NCBI GenBank assembly: GCA_013423325.1
Contig: BLJB01000035.1
Location: 248,001 to 312,000, forward strand
Direction of reading: 5' to 3'
DNA length: 64,000 bases
DNA from: Usnea hakonensis
Taxonomy: Eukaryota; Ascomycota; Lecanoromycetes; Lecanorales; Parmeliaceae
Positions 44,935 through 54,996 of this stretch are shown piece after piece. Every line of letters starts with the position of its first letter. Position 1 is the first letter of the stretch. The notes under the pieces are model-generated. The model ran no database searches, was not told the origin of the DNA, and was given only the letters and a program-made list of their open reading frames with translations. Both the position numbers and the translations under genes were made by a program.

Positions 44935-47330
44935 TTAAGAGAGTCTTCTGTCAAATTTGAGAACGCCCCAATTGTCTGAGGGAATGCTAGCAAGCGGGTC
45001 AGTCAAGGTTGAAAATTGACGGAGAGCTAGGAAATGCAGGAGTCTCCAAAAGTATGAGCGACCTTTTGAAAGACACGACTTACTACTAACTCCTTCCGCG
45101 TCATTGAAGTCTTTGAACAAGTCTTGATCCTCGTAGTCACCTTGTATTTTGATTTTTTCGATCGTATCCATCAAAGCGCAAGCTATTGGCAAAGGCGAGC
45201 AAGACCGTGCTGGATGACTTTTTTGACTTTGCAGATTGCGGAGGCCGACTATGACCTCATCTAAAGTCTTTATCTCTTCGGACACAGATTTCTCGTTCAG
45301 TACATGACAGAACAGATGAAAGAATGCGACGAACGGGTAGTTCTCAAACATTCTTTGCCTATCGTTAGAAAGTATTGCTACAATGTTACAGAGCATTGTC
45401 TTGACCAATATACTTTGCCAGGTGTGTTCGCAACAAATGGGATAAGGATAGTTGATACGTACCTGAGTAGAGCAGAAGTTGCTCCGATATTATTTCTCTC
45501 GTCTCTAAGGCTCATGAAGATATCAAGACATCTTACAGCTTCGTCAAGACCGTGTTGGTACTGGAGGTTCTCCCTTTGAGACCGATAAAGCAAGATACGA
45601 CTGGTACAAAAGGCGAATTGAAGCTCTTTCTGGAAGGGTGTAAATTCATCTTGTCCTGGACCGCCTGGGGATACACCAAGAGACGTTGTTTCTAGTCGTT
45701 CTATGTCTCCAAAGAGCTTTGCAAAGTGCTCGCGCCGCTTCGAGGAATTCCACAGCGCGGCCTCCGCCGAATACAGGCGTTGGTATATTTCCTCCTGTAC
45801 TTGTGCCAGATGAGCTTTTGCGGTAAATGTCGCACCAGAATTGTCGGCCGAATTTTTGGAAAGCGGCAGATTGACGTCACAGTCGGCCAAGGGCAGATAC
45901 TTTGGCTTCTCTCTGATGAAAGAGGTTGTAGTGTCAAGGATGTACAAGGACCAGAAAACGTTTCTTCGTTCTTCCTGTTGCGAGTCTTCTAGTCCTGGCG
46001 TTCCGAGCCCTTGCTGATGAAGCCCGATGCTCCTGGCCAAGCAACAAGCCTGAGACAGTAGGAAAGCACTGACACTACCCTGGAAGTTCTCCTGCGCAAC
46101 TAAGACCTACGGACTGGTCAGTGCAAGTTCGCTGCTGACTGACGAATCTTGGTCTAAGTGCCACTTGAAACTCACCATAGTAATCAAAACTTGAACATTG
46201 CAAAGGGTCGGTTGAGTAAACTCCTCAAGATTCTGGTAACCTCTTCTAAAATTGTCAATGAAGGATTTGACCAGCCCAGCGTCCATGTGTGTGTTTTGTT
46301 GCTGGCTTTTGATAGTCTTAGGCATCAATGTCAATAGCACGATGTTGTTGAAGCACATAGTCCACGCACCATCACACCCAGTTGACCTGCCAGCGTAGAT
46401 CGTCTCAAGATTCGTATCAAAATTCTGTCTATTGAATATCGGCATCAGTCCATGGATCTCACTGAAAAATGGCCCAACAGTAGCGTCCAAAATGAATTTT
46501 GGTGGCAAGACGAGTGGCAGACCATCATGAGAGAGGTCGAGCTGATCGCGTACACTGATCTCGTTACAACATTCTAGCAGCTGCTTTGAGGAATCTGACA
46601 GAGATTGAGACCTCAGTGAAGCTTTCGCTGATTTGTCTCTAGCATCAACGATACAGTGGGCTTCCCACATCAGCGAAGCCAATGAGATTGACCTAAAGTA
46701 ACGTTCGTGGCCATTGATGTCTCGTAAAAGCTGTCCGTGAAATATTCTGATCTTTTCCAGATCCTGTGAGTCATCTTGGAGAGAATGTTGGCTTTCTTCA
46801 ATGCTTCTGGTATCCTGAGTCTTGTCCGTGCTACCCGGGGTTGATTTTGAGGTCTCCATTCTGATGAAACAGTCGGCCAAACCGGAAAGGGTTTCCTCAA
46901 TTCGGGTCAGCCGTTCCTCGACGTTGCTAAGGTTGTTGGATCTGGCTCGCAGCGCAATGAGTTCACATTCAATCTTTAACAAGCGAAGTGAAGGGGAAAA
47001 TTTAACAGTATCGTAGCTTGATTATTTTTCCTCCCCTTTCCCGAGAATTGGCACTGCACCGATGACCTCTGACAGTTATAGCATTGCGGCCGTTCGCGCC
47101 CACATCCAATTTTCCTGGACCGACACTGATCGCAAGCTGGATCGCTCCCGAACGGATATGTATTTGAAGACTATACAGATTGAGCATCAGAAGAGCCCGC
47201 ACGACAAAATTGTTCGCCTTTTATCCAGGTTGGTGTCAAATGGTAAGGCATGTGCTTAGGGCTGAATCCAGCCGATGGGATAGTAAAGCGAAGAAAGCCG
47301 TAAGACTGGCAAACTCACATCTGAAGCCAT
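44935..47330 (-). CDS. Zn2Cys6 fungal-specific transcription factor
   Basis: Likely local regulator. A short first exon, ATG at 47330 to 47319, ends in a GTGAGT donor; the intron 47171-47318 ends TATAG and the next exon gives CDQCRSRKIGC, then CYNCQRSSVQC, a complete Zn2Cys6 cluster (spacing 2-6-6-2-6). A coiled-coil follows (NNLSNVEERLTRIEETLSGL), then the fungal-specific middle domain: GPFFSEIHGLMPIFNR, TMVLVAQEN after a GTGAGT intron near 46,120, LARSIGLHQQG, and EERRNVFWSLYILDTT. Between the zinc cluster and the coiled coil (about 46,985-47,050) the frame changes by one and I find no normal-sized intron; this is either a tiny or unusual intron or a frameshift that would disable the gene. 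It converges on hydroxylase copy 2. Confidence 0.75.
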
Positions 47331-48098
47331 TTTATAATTCCCACTTTCCTTTCGGGCAACTAGCCTCACCACCTGTCAGGCTTTTGAAAGCATTTGGTCA
47401 TTTCGAGATCGATAGCCCAGGTAGCTGTTGTGAGGGTTCTAGGGTTTTAAGGTTTCAAGACTTGAAGGCTACATGTTGTAACCTCGTCGCTGATTAGAAC
47501 GTTCACCGCTACTCTCACGTAAGCGCAGAGTCTCAAAAAGGTAGGACGAAGGTAACATCGGCCTACACAGTCTTGATGGTGGTGTGAGTGAGAGGAACCA
47601 CACAGCGGGAGGGGTCCGACTCCTTCCGAGATTTTGTTATCTAAAGAACGATCCATCTGCGGAATGGTTTAATAATCACCAGCCTAAAGATGGCGCACCG
47701 GTTGCTGACGAATCGCATGGCCCAGATGCCGCCATGGATATCCTTGTCCCAACATTTGTCTGCTGAGGCTGAATGTCCACGTCGGCTGAATAGCGTGCTC
47801 GAACGGCGAACTGCCCCCCGTTCCACACCAGATTCATCCCTGCACCCTAGGTCCCCTATTCGATCGGTATGAAAGGCATCTAGGCATAGAGCAGGACGGG
47901 TAATTCGTGATTCATTCGCGATTGCAAACAAAATCGCATCAGTGGGACTGTTGGTTAGTGGGTCACAGTCAGCACAGACAACATGAATCATCGGTTGATG
48001 ATATGAATCATCGGTTGATGATGACCAAGAATCCAAGGTTGCGAGGGAAATACTAATACCTAGGCGCAGAGTAGTAGTAGTGGTAGTAGTAGTAGTAG
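47331..48098. other. Intergenic region with short repeats
   Basis: Contains a direct repeat ATGAATCATCGGTTGATGAT at about 47,982-48,020 (two copies) and a TAG/GTAG microsatellite at 48,070-48,098. No coding frame is supported. It should hold the promoter of the transcription factor. Confidence 0.5.
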
Positions 48099-49276
48099 TG
48101 TTGGATTATGACGGATAATCTGGTGGAAACGATTATTTGCACTATCTAATAGCTTGCTCGGCGCTATTCCTAATCAGGAAGAATTAGGCACGAATGATAG
48201 TAATCTATATAATGTAGGTAGATATAGGCTAGTTATATAGACCCTACCTTAGCGAAAGGCTACGGGGGCTTTGAATCGTTATTACACGGAACTCTAATTC
48301 GGGACTGTTAGTATGCGGTTTCTTAGTAAAATTACCCTAGCACGAGTATCACTAAAAATAGGGTTTAAAGTGCTACAGTTTTTTTGCGAAACCGTGACAG
48401 AACGGTTTTTTGTCGATTTCGTCTTTTTAGAAAAGACTATTTTAGTAGTAACAAAATCTATTTATTAGTTATCTACTATTATTACTAGTAGTACCATCCT
48501 TACTAGCAGCACCATTATTAACAGGGCCATCATTGACTTGATACGGCCTTTATTTATAAGGCCATTCATCATTAACAGCGCCATTATTAATATTGATAGG
48601 GCTATTTATCATTTATAGAGCCATTCATTATTTACAGGGCTATTATTAATAGGGCTATTCATCATTTACAGAACTATTATTAATATTGATAGAGCTATTC
48701 ATCATTTATAGGACCATCATTAACAGGGCCATTTATTATTTACAGGGCTATCATTTATAGGGCTATTCATCATTTATAGGACTATCATTAACAGGGCCAT
48801 TCATTATTCGCAGGGCTATTATTGACTTGATAGAGCCATTATTTACAAGGCTATTCACCATTAACAGGGCTTAGGAAGTGTCAAATAGCTTTTTAGTAAA
48901 TTATAGGTTTCCTAGAGGTTTATTATATAGTTTCCGTAATATAATAGGAAAACCGTTTCTCGAAAATCATGTAGCCTATAGTAATTACGTTTCTTGTTAC
49001 GTATATCCACGAGATACGAGACTTTTTATGTAACGTAATTAAAATGAAACTGTTACTTGACGAGAGCGTTTGATTATCTATGTGTTTTTTGGTTTACCGT
49101 AAATGTACCGTGCATTTACCGTTCCATCAACCCATATAATTTCCTTAAGGTATATATAACTACTACGGGGTGACCAGTATGACCTAATCAATCAATCAAT
49201 CACATGATGTGTACCATGCCAAGGCGCACTAAGCCCTATGAGGCTCTATGGATCCGTGTGGAGGAAATCCGTAACA
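48099..49276. mobile_element. LTR-like AT-rich element
   Basis: A stretch of about 1.18 kb that opens TGTTGGATTATGACGG and closes GAAATCCGTAACA, so the ends are short imperfect inverted repeats of the TG...CA kind. A TATATATAAC box near 49,150 followed by CAATCAATCAATCACATGATG resembles the promoter part of fungal retrotransposon LTRs. No gag or pol frame and no clear target-site duplication are seen, so it would be a solo or decayed LTR. Strongly AT-rich, in line with repeat-induced point mutation. The call rests on shape only. Confidence 0.4.
48460..48872. repeat. Degenerate minisatellite (GGGCTATTCATCATTTATAG-like)
   Basis: About twenty imperfect copies of a 15-20 base unit such as GGGCTATTCATCATTTATAG, mixed with forms GGGCCATTATTAACAG and ATTGATAG. 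It lies within the AT-rich LTR-like stretch. Confidence 0.8.
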
Positions 49277-49511
49277 CTAGGGAAAAAGAGCTTCCTTGAA
49301 CGATGCAAGTACGCGAAGGCTATTTACGTAAGGGAACTTTCACTTTTCCGTCTCCTTCTCGACGGCCGAAGGCCGCTCCGGCTTTCTTGTGTAAGATATA
49401 ATAGAGAGTGCTAGAATACTATGTAAATAGTAGGCTGCCATGCAATAGCGCGACCTTCGAGCCAAGCCTTTCTTGTACCTACAATTCTCATCCAGTCAGC
49501 CCTTCTGTGGT

Positions 49512-50020
49512 CTAAACAAAAACCTCGGTAACAGACGCATGCACAGGCTTGGAGCCGGCAACATGGACAGTGCTCGCAACGTGGACACCGCTGACCCTCC
49601 CACTCGGATCCGTCTCCTTGGTCCAGATTGGCACCCACCTTTCCACCGTTGCCGCGCACTGAGGCGGGAAATGCTGATCAAAGAGCCTGCGGTACAAGTA
49701 TCTACAACCACCCCAACAACCAATCAGTAAGAGAATGACAGCTTGAGAATTAGAGTCTGTCCGGTACTCTGCGTATTCAGGCCTTGCAAGATGGTCACGA
49801 ATTCCATCGTGGTTATAGATCTCGCCGTTGACTACGACTGCCACGTCAGGCTGTACGATTGGCTAGTGGCCGTTGTCTAGGCCGACAATCGCAAGACGAT
49901 TATGGCACAGGATGGTACTGCCTTCCGAAAACACGCCGTGACCGTCCGGACCTCGATGGAAGAGGGGCTTGCTTAAATGTTCGGCTTCTGGTCTGAAAGC
50001 TTGCGCGTCGGAGTGCTGGC
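49512..50020 (-). pseudogene. Asparagine synthetase fragment (glutaminase domain)
   Basis: N-terminal glutamine amidotransferase (class II) part of a glutamine-hydrolysing asparagine synthetase. Reading leftwards: HRGPDGHGVFSEGSTILCHN, RLAIVGLDNGH, an in-frame TAG at 49863-49865 exactly where the family has Gln (GxQPI), then AVVVNGEIYNHDGIRDHL and YRTDSNSQAVILL. The N-terminal catalytic Cys is not found and the synthetase domain is absent; similarity ends near 49,700. A CAG-to-TAG change explains the stop. Stand-alone fragment with no role now; such synthetases occur in some secondary-metabolite clusters. Confidence 0.7.
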
Positions 50021-51133
50021 TCTATGATTTAGTCGGAATCCAGGAGAACTATCTCAGTACTCACACGGTGGACAACAAGTATACCGCACATGCCTACGTA
50101 GTAGCCTCGTGGAAAACTTGGTGCAGCACGACCACAGACTCAATTCGCAGCCTTTCCGTCCTAAAAAACAAAATCCAAGTTAAAAGCTATCTGTGAGATC
50201 CCTGCATTTAGTACACCAGATCGCCTTCTTCATGAAGCGCAAAGCTGACACGCAACCTCCAGAGTCGTAGCATCCTCCTTCCGAAGCTTCCGAAGGTGAG
50301 TTATAGTAGTGCAGCATGTCGGCATCTATCGGTTGGATCCCCCTGTCCCACATATCATCATCCCAAGCGACATACATTAAAGACGAAGGCTGTAGTAGAA
50401 GAGTCACTCATACTGCGCAACCACCTCTTCTCACAGCTACTCGACAGCAAGCGTGGCACGGAAATGGTCACCTTGCATAGTGACTGGCAAACAAAGGAGA
50501 GCCTGGGCCGACGATTACCAATGCGGTGTGCACGTTGCCGGAGGAATGTATCCGTCTGCAATGTAACACAAAAGTTGAAGGATTTCAAAACGCTGTATGG
50601 GACCCGGTAAGCATACGGTACCGAAAGAAGTAAGGTATCCAAAAAGGTGCTACGAGGTGACATGCATGAGGTGATCTGACTCATCGGGCCGGCATGAGCC
50701 GGTAAGTACTTTAAGTCATGCCGCTGTCAGAGATACCTTAGCGTAGAATAAATCCCGAAAGACTGAAAATAAATCCCGAAGGACTTGAAAATGCCTTACC
50801 TTACCTTATCTTCGTATTACCACACCGACGATCGCTTCGCTTCGTCAATTCGCTTTCTACATTTCTTTTTCGGTCTAGTCCCTCCTTACTTCGATCCTTT
50901 TGCTCTTCACCGCCTTTTCGATATCACGTGGACCAACGGTTGGTCTTTGACTTCAGTGTAAAAATCGTGCACTCGCAGACTTTCGAGTGGTGGGTGGTGA
51001 AAAAGTATCTGGCTTCATTTTCGGGCGTTCTAGAACTGAGAGATCTATAAGAGGCCCCCCAAAATCCTGTAGCCTTCAACGCCGCCGGATTAAAAATCAC
51101 TGGAAACGAGTTTGTCGGAAACGAGATTGGGCT
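50021..51133. other. Intergenic region, no gene seen
   Basis: Short frames on both strands, none with a recognised motif. A 16-base direct repeat, AATAAATCCCGAAAGACT against AATAAATCCCGAAGGACT, lies at about 50,746-50,785, beside CCTTACCTTACCTTATC. Confidence 0.45.
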
Positions 51134-52076
51134 TCACAACTTTTCCAACAGCTTCTGGTCTCTTTTTTCACCATCCCTATACATTCGCACCTCGAACTCC
51201 AAGTCTCCAATGTCATTGTGATTGAACTTGTGGACCTTAGCGCCCCGGTTGTAGAAAGCGCCAGTGAACATTGAGTTGTGGCAATCACGATCCATGAGAA
51301 AAGTCAGATGTCGACCCTGTCTTGCCGCGGCTCCAGCCACCGTAGCGAAAGCCAGAACATTACTATGGCTAAACCCCGATGGTGCCGTGAAGGATTCTTC
51401 AAAACCCATGTAGCGGGCACATTCAGTCTTGACGTGGTCTTCTAGTCGTTCTGGAGGTGGACAGAATGGCAGGGTTCGGAGACCGACATCTATCACTTTG
51501 GCGGTTCCGGGTTCAAGGTCTGAAAACCCACCGTAGGTATTCGAAGCCCAATTGATTGTCTCCATCTTGGGAAAGATTGTCAAGTCCTCAATCTGTTCAT
51601 ATTGGCGAGTCGATGTAGCTGATATAGCCCTGATAATCATCCTATTGTGAGGGCCTGAATTGACAAGACGAGGGTCACGCCGGCCAACGGGAATGTACTA
51701 CTCACAGTTAGGAATATTCCTTCACTTGCTCGGGTCGCAGAGGCACTTGCAAAGTAATGTGTTATAAATTCAGTGGATAGCGGAGGCTTGTAAAGCTTTC
51801 CAGATCAAACGTCAACTCCATAGCTGCGTCAGGACCACAATGATACTCCAGACAACAATTTCCAATATTTCGAGATAAGTGACAGGGGGCTCAACAGGTT
51901 TGATGAGATTGACGAGGCTTCTTTTCACGGGAGGCTGTGCTTGAAAGGTTGTACTGTAGCTGGACGAGCGCGAGAGATGGGTGTTGAATTTGGAGGTTTC
52001 ATTGGAAAGTCTAACGCTTCCGCCATGATTCTGTTGGGAGGTACCGTCAGCTTTTAGGTGGTGTTGGGGTAGTCAT
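51134..52076 (-). pseudogene. Serine palmitoyltransferase-type oxoamine synthase, broken 5' part
   Basis: N-terminal half of a second alpha-oxoamine synthase, unlike the intact one in having a membrane segment (EILEIVVWSIIVVLTQLW) as in serine palmitoyltransferase and FUM8-like proteins. Then THYFASASATRASEG, INWASNTYGGF, YMGFEESFTAPSGFSHSNVL, LMDRDCHNSMFTGAFYNRG and FNHNDIGDLEFEV are seen in order. Breaks: a frame change inside the A-run about ten codons after the ATG (52,050), a TGA at 51812-51814 after the membrane segment, another frame change near 51,700, and loss of everything past the HND motif, including the PLP Lys. It cannot be active. Confidence 0.8.
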
Positions 52077-52415
52077 ATTTACAAGGCAAGATGTGGACTG
52101 CTTGGCTCAGACGAGGCAATGATGTTGGAAGAAAGATACGAAACGAAATCCATGCGAAGAGAATGCTTACAGCAAAAGAGATATTCAATGCAAATAGTGA
52201 CAAGAGCGAGCTGTAGTAGATGAGGCTTGAGCTTGTTCGAAGGTTGATGTCGACCCGTCTTTACATCTTCGCGATTCTATTTTCGTTCCCAACCCCTCTT
52301 TGTCACCCACCCTCATCGAGGCTCATCAACAGCCAAAAAGGTCCGATGTAACTTAGCTGGACAGTAAGCTGAGCTCAGTCAGCAGCTTGTGAAAAATACG
52401 GAAGGAGTAGGCTAA
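52077..52415. other. Intergenic region, no gene seen
   Basis: Between the two broken minus-strand genes. It probably once held the promoter of the broken synthase. Nothing is recognisable. Confidence 0.4.
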
Positions 52416-53430
52416 TCACTTAGGACTAGATCCATGAACCTTGACTTGACGATCCATCGAGATCCGGAAGAATGGCCAGATTACCGAAACGAGAAGGGCT
52501 GTGAGCCAGTCCAACAGGCCATGGTTCGGAGGGCTTGGACCTCGCATGTTGTTAAGCAGCAGCCTGGTTTGAAGATCGAATGTGATGAGAAGATTGTCTT
52601 TGCAAAAGCCATCCATCGTAGCACGAGCAACGGCTCCCGCAGTCATGGCGTCTTTCGGATCGTTCGAGCCCTCTAGCTGCTTTGTCAAGGCGGGTCTGCT
52701 TTTTGGCTCTTCGTAGAAGGTATCGGTAAGATATTTCCCGGAAAGGAGCAGTGGACGCGGATGTCTTGGGGATACATCAGCGCTTCCTACCGAATGGTAT
52801 CTGCTAGCGCGCGGAGGGCCGTTTTGGTTGGAGTCTAAGCCGCATAGCCAGGCAGCGACACGAAAGCGGCGGTGGATCCTGTGAGGATGATGTACCGCGG
52901 AATTTCCGGGACCGAGACAGGCTGCTTGATCCATTGGCGCATGAGAGACTGAGTAATGAAAGCTGCAGAAAAATAATTCTCGGTAAAACAGTCACGCAGC
53001 TGGTGGTGGGTAAGATCAGCAAAGAACCCCTGTTGGCCTAGGGTACCGCCAGCAACGCAGGATAAGATGGACGGTAGGTCGGGAAGACTTTGAAGAAATG
53101 AGTCAACCTGACATTGACCATGTCAGCGATCAGTATATAGATGATTTGTGGTACGCTGTACTTAAGTGGCGTCACCCAGATCAGTTGTGTAGGTCTGGAT
53201 CCATTGCGTTGAACTGCGCCGAAGAGGACCGAGTTCAGCAAGTGTCTTTTCGAGTGCAGCCTTGCCACGGGCTAGCAGATAGACATTTGCGCCTGGATAC
53301 CTTTAAATCCTGCACAACCGCCAGCTGGCTTTTAGCGAATCCAGGGGCAGCGTGCTTACCACGTGTGACGAGCTCTGACGCGATTGACCGACCAAGTCCC
53401 TTTGACGCACCTCCGACGATTGCTGTCTAA
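52416..53430 (-). pseudogene. 3-ketosphinganine reductase-like SDR, broken copy
   Basis: Decayed paralogue of the SDR at 39-40 kb. The minus strand gives AIVGGASKGLGRSIASEL at the 5' end, a probable intron (GTAAGC), VYLLARGKAALEKTLAEL, CVAGGTLGQQGFFADL, FITQSLMRQW, IILTGSTAAFVSLPGYAA, then a TAG at 52836-52838 exactly at the catalytic Tyr codon, followed by TPTKTALRALADTIR, another TAG at 52787-52789 where the intact copy has Gln, and RLLLNNMRGPSP with a hydrophobic tail. At least one more frame change lies near 53,060-53,200. It cannot be active. Confidence 0.8.
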
Positions 53431-53985
53431 GCAGATGAAGTCGTGGGAGCTGACCGGAACATGAAATGGGGTGGACCAAACGAAAGCGATATATCGGACT
53501 GGTCCAAGGCGTATTTGTAAGAAAAAGGGCACCATGTTACTCCGGCCGGATCCGATCAAGTATTAAGAATACAACAATATAGTACAGTACAGTACAGTAA
53601 AGCACAGCACAGCACAGCACAGCACAGCACAGCACAGCACAGCACAGCACAGCACAGCACAGCACAGTACATAAATGACAGCGTTGATTAAGGTAAGTAA
53701 AGTATCATCCCGTGCTGACTATGCCCAATCCATTTGAACAAGCCTTGGAAAATGAAACATCTCGTCTGTCTGCCAGTTTCTTATTTTCCAACGAGGCTAC
53801 ATGATGGTGCTTCAACGTGGCATCTCACGGCATCCTGTCAACATGGCTTGAAATCTTGCGACAAAAACGTGGCAGCATACCCCGATAAATCCAAGAAACG
53901 GCTTAAAAGGGCAGAAGAGTTTTGATCTCTATCTCCAACCACTTACTTCGTATTCGGAGCTCATTCAGATCCCCTCACCTCAATC
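53431..53985. other. Intergenic region with microsatellite
   Basis: Divergent gap between the broken SDR and the broken hydroxylase, as in the intact set. Apart from the pentanucleotide repeat (53,579-53,670) nothing is supported. Confidence 0.45.
53579..53670. repeat. Pentanucleotide microsatellite (AGTAC)n(AGCAC)n
   Basis: About four units of AGTAC lead into about thirteen of AGCAC, nearly perfect. Confidence 0.95.
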
Positions 53986-54490
53986 ATGGACACCGCCATC
54001 CCACTTGACTTTGTCAACTCCACTTGCACACCCACTGCCCTGAGTCCCCTGATCCCGGGAACCCCAGACAGATACACGGTCTTAATTCTACCAATCGCAG
54101 CATATTAGACCGTCTCCTTTGCCTTCTACTTCTGCGATGAATATGGCTTCCTAGCTACCTAGCTAAGTACAAGCGGCACACCCTGGCCGAATTTCTTCAA
54201 CGCAACAAGGTGTCTGTGCGCGACGTCGTCAAAGAAGTCACTACCCAGCACGTCATCCAGACGATCCTAGGAGCGGCAATTGCATGGAACGAGCCTGATG
54301 AACTCACCGGATGCGCGCATCGGATGTCGCCACATGGGCACTGACTATCCAACAATTCGCTCATTCAATGTCGCCACTTGTCGCCGTCACCGGCATCGAT
54401 TTATCCCGGACACTGTCTGCCGCTACCAGTGTAGAGCTCGCCCAATTACTCTATTGGGTCATCATGCATCTCCACAGCCGCCTGTAAACT
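53986..54490 (+). pseudogene. SUR2-like hydroxylase, broken copy
   Basis: Third, dead member of the hydroxylase group. From ATG at 53986 the frame gives a Sur2-like N-terminus, then a TAG after LILPIAAY, TVSFAFYFCDEYGFLA, another TAG, and in a neighbouring frame KYKRHTLAEFLQRNKVSVRD and VVKEVTTQHVIQTILGAAIA, closely following canonical Sur2 wording, then decay. The three His boxes are gone. Together with the two broken genes to its left it completes a dead copy of the synthase-reductase-hydroxylase triad. Confidence 0.75.
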
Positions 54491-54996
54491 AGGAACTACA
54501 TTCTCAAGTAGCTAAGTCCCGAACTCGAAAATATTGTGCCCAATAACTGAGACGTGTGAAGCGCAATGTCGGAAAAGCTGAGAGACGAGGTGACAACGCA
54601 AGCGACTCCAATTCCATCTGGTCTCAGTCAAAAAACAAGAATGGGCTTAGTTCGATGTCCAAAGTTCGAAGGTATGATCGATAGATGACCCAAGCTTTTA
54701 GTCGAAGTTTTCCCATAAACTAAATCACAGCGCTTGGTGGTCACCGCTCGGGGGGGAAAGGGGGAATAGGTGTTTCTTAAGAATCGGTGTCCCATTCAAG
54801 TCTATTCTAAAATCCAAATCTCTTCAATTGCCATAGAACCGGGGTTCGAACCCTTTCCAGTAGACTTGATAGCAGAAGAAGCAAACGCCTTGCGAACTAC
54901 CCGCAGAGAGCTACAACCATAGAGCCGACACATTCCCCGTCAAGTTTCTAAACGGCAACCTCAAATACCGGCTTCCTGCACGAAGGGAAGACTCAC
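54491..54996. other. Intergenic region, no gene seen
   Basis: No frame is supported. GGGGTTCGAACCC at about 54,841-54,853 looks like a tRNA T-loop but lacks a proper stem and the rest of a tRNA. Confidence 0.5.

Noticed and set aside
48070..48098. TAG-rich run as target-site duplication of the LTR-like block
   Set aside because: It is a microsatellite; the bases after 49276 (CTAGG) do not match it convincingly.
50180..50684. Two minus-strand frames of 75 and 108 codons
   Set aside because: Neither shows a family motif or splice context; I treat them as chance.
54821..54870. tRNA-like T-loop GGTTCGAACCC
   Set aside because: The stem around the loop does not pair over five bases on either strand, and no acceptor, D or anticodon arm can be found.
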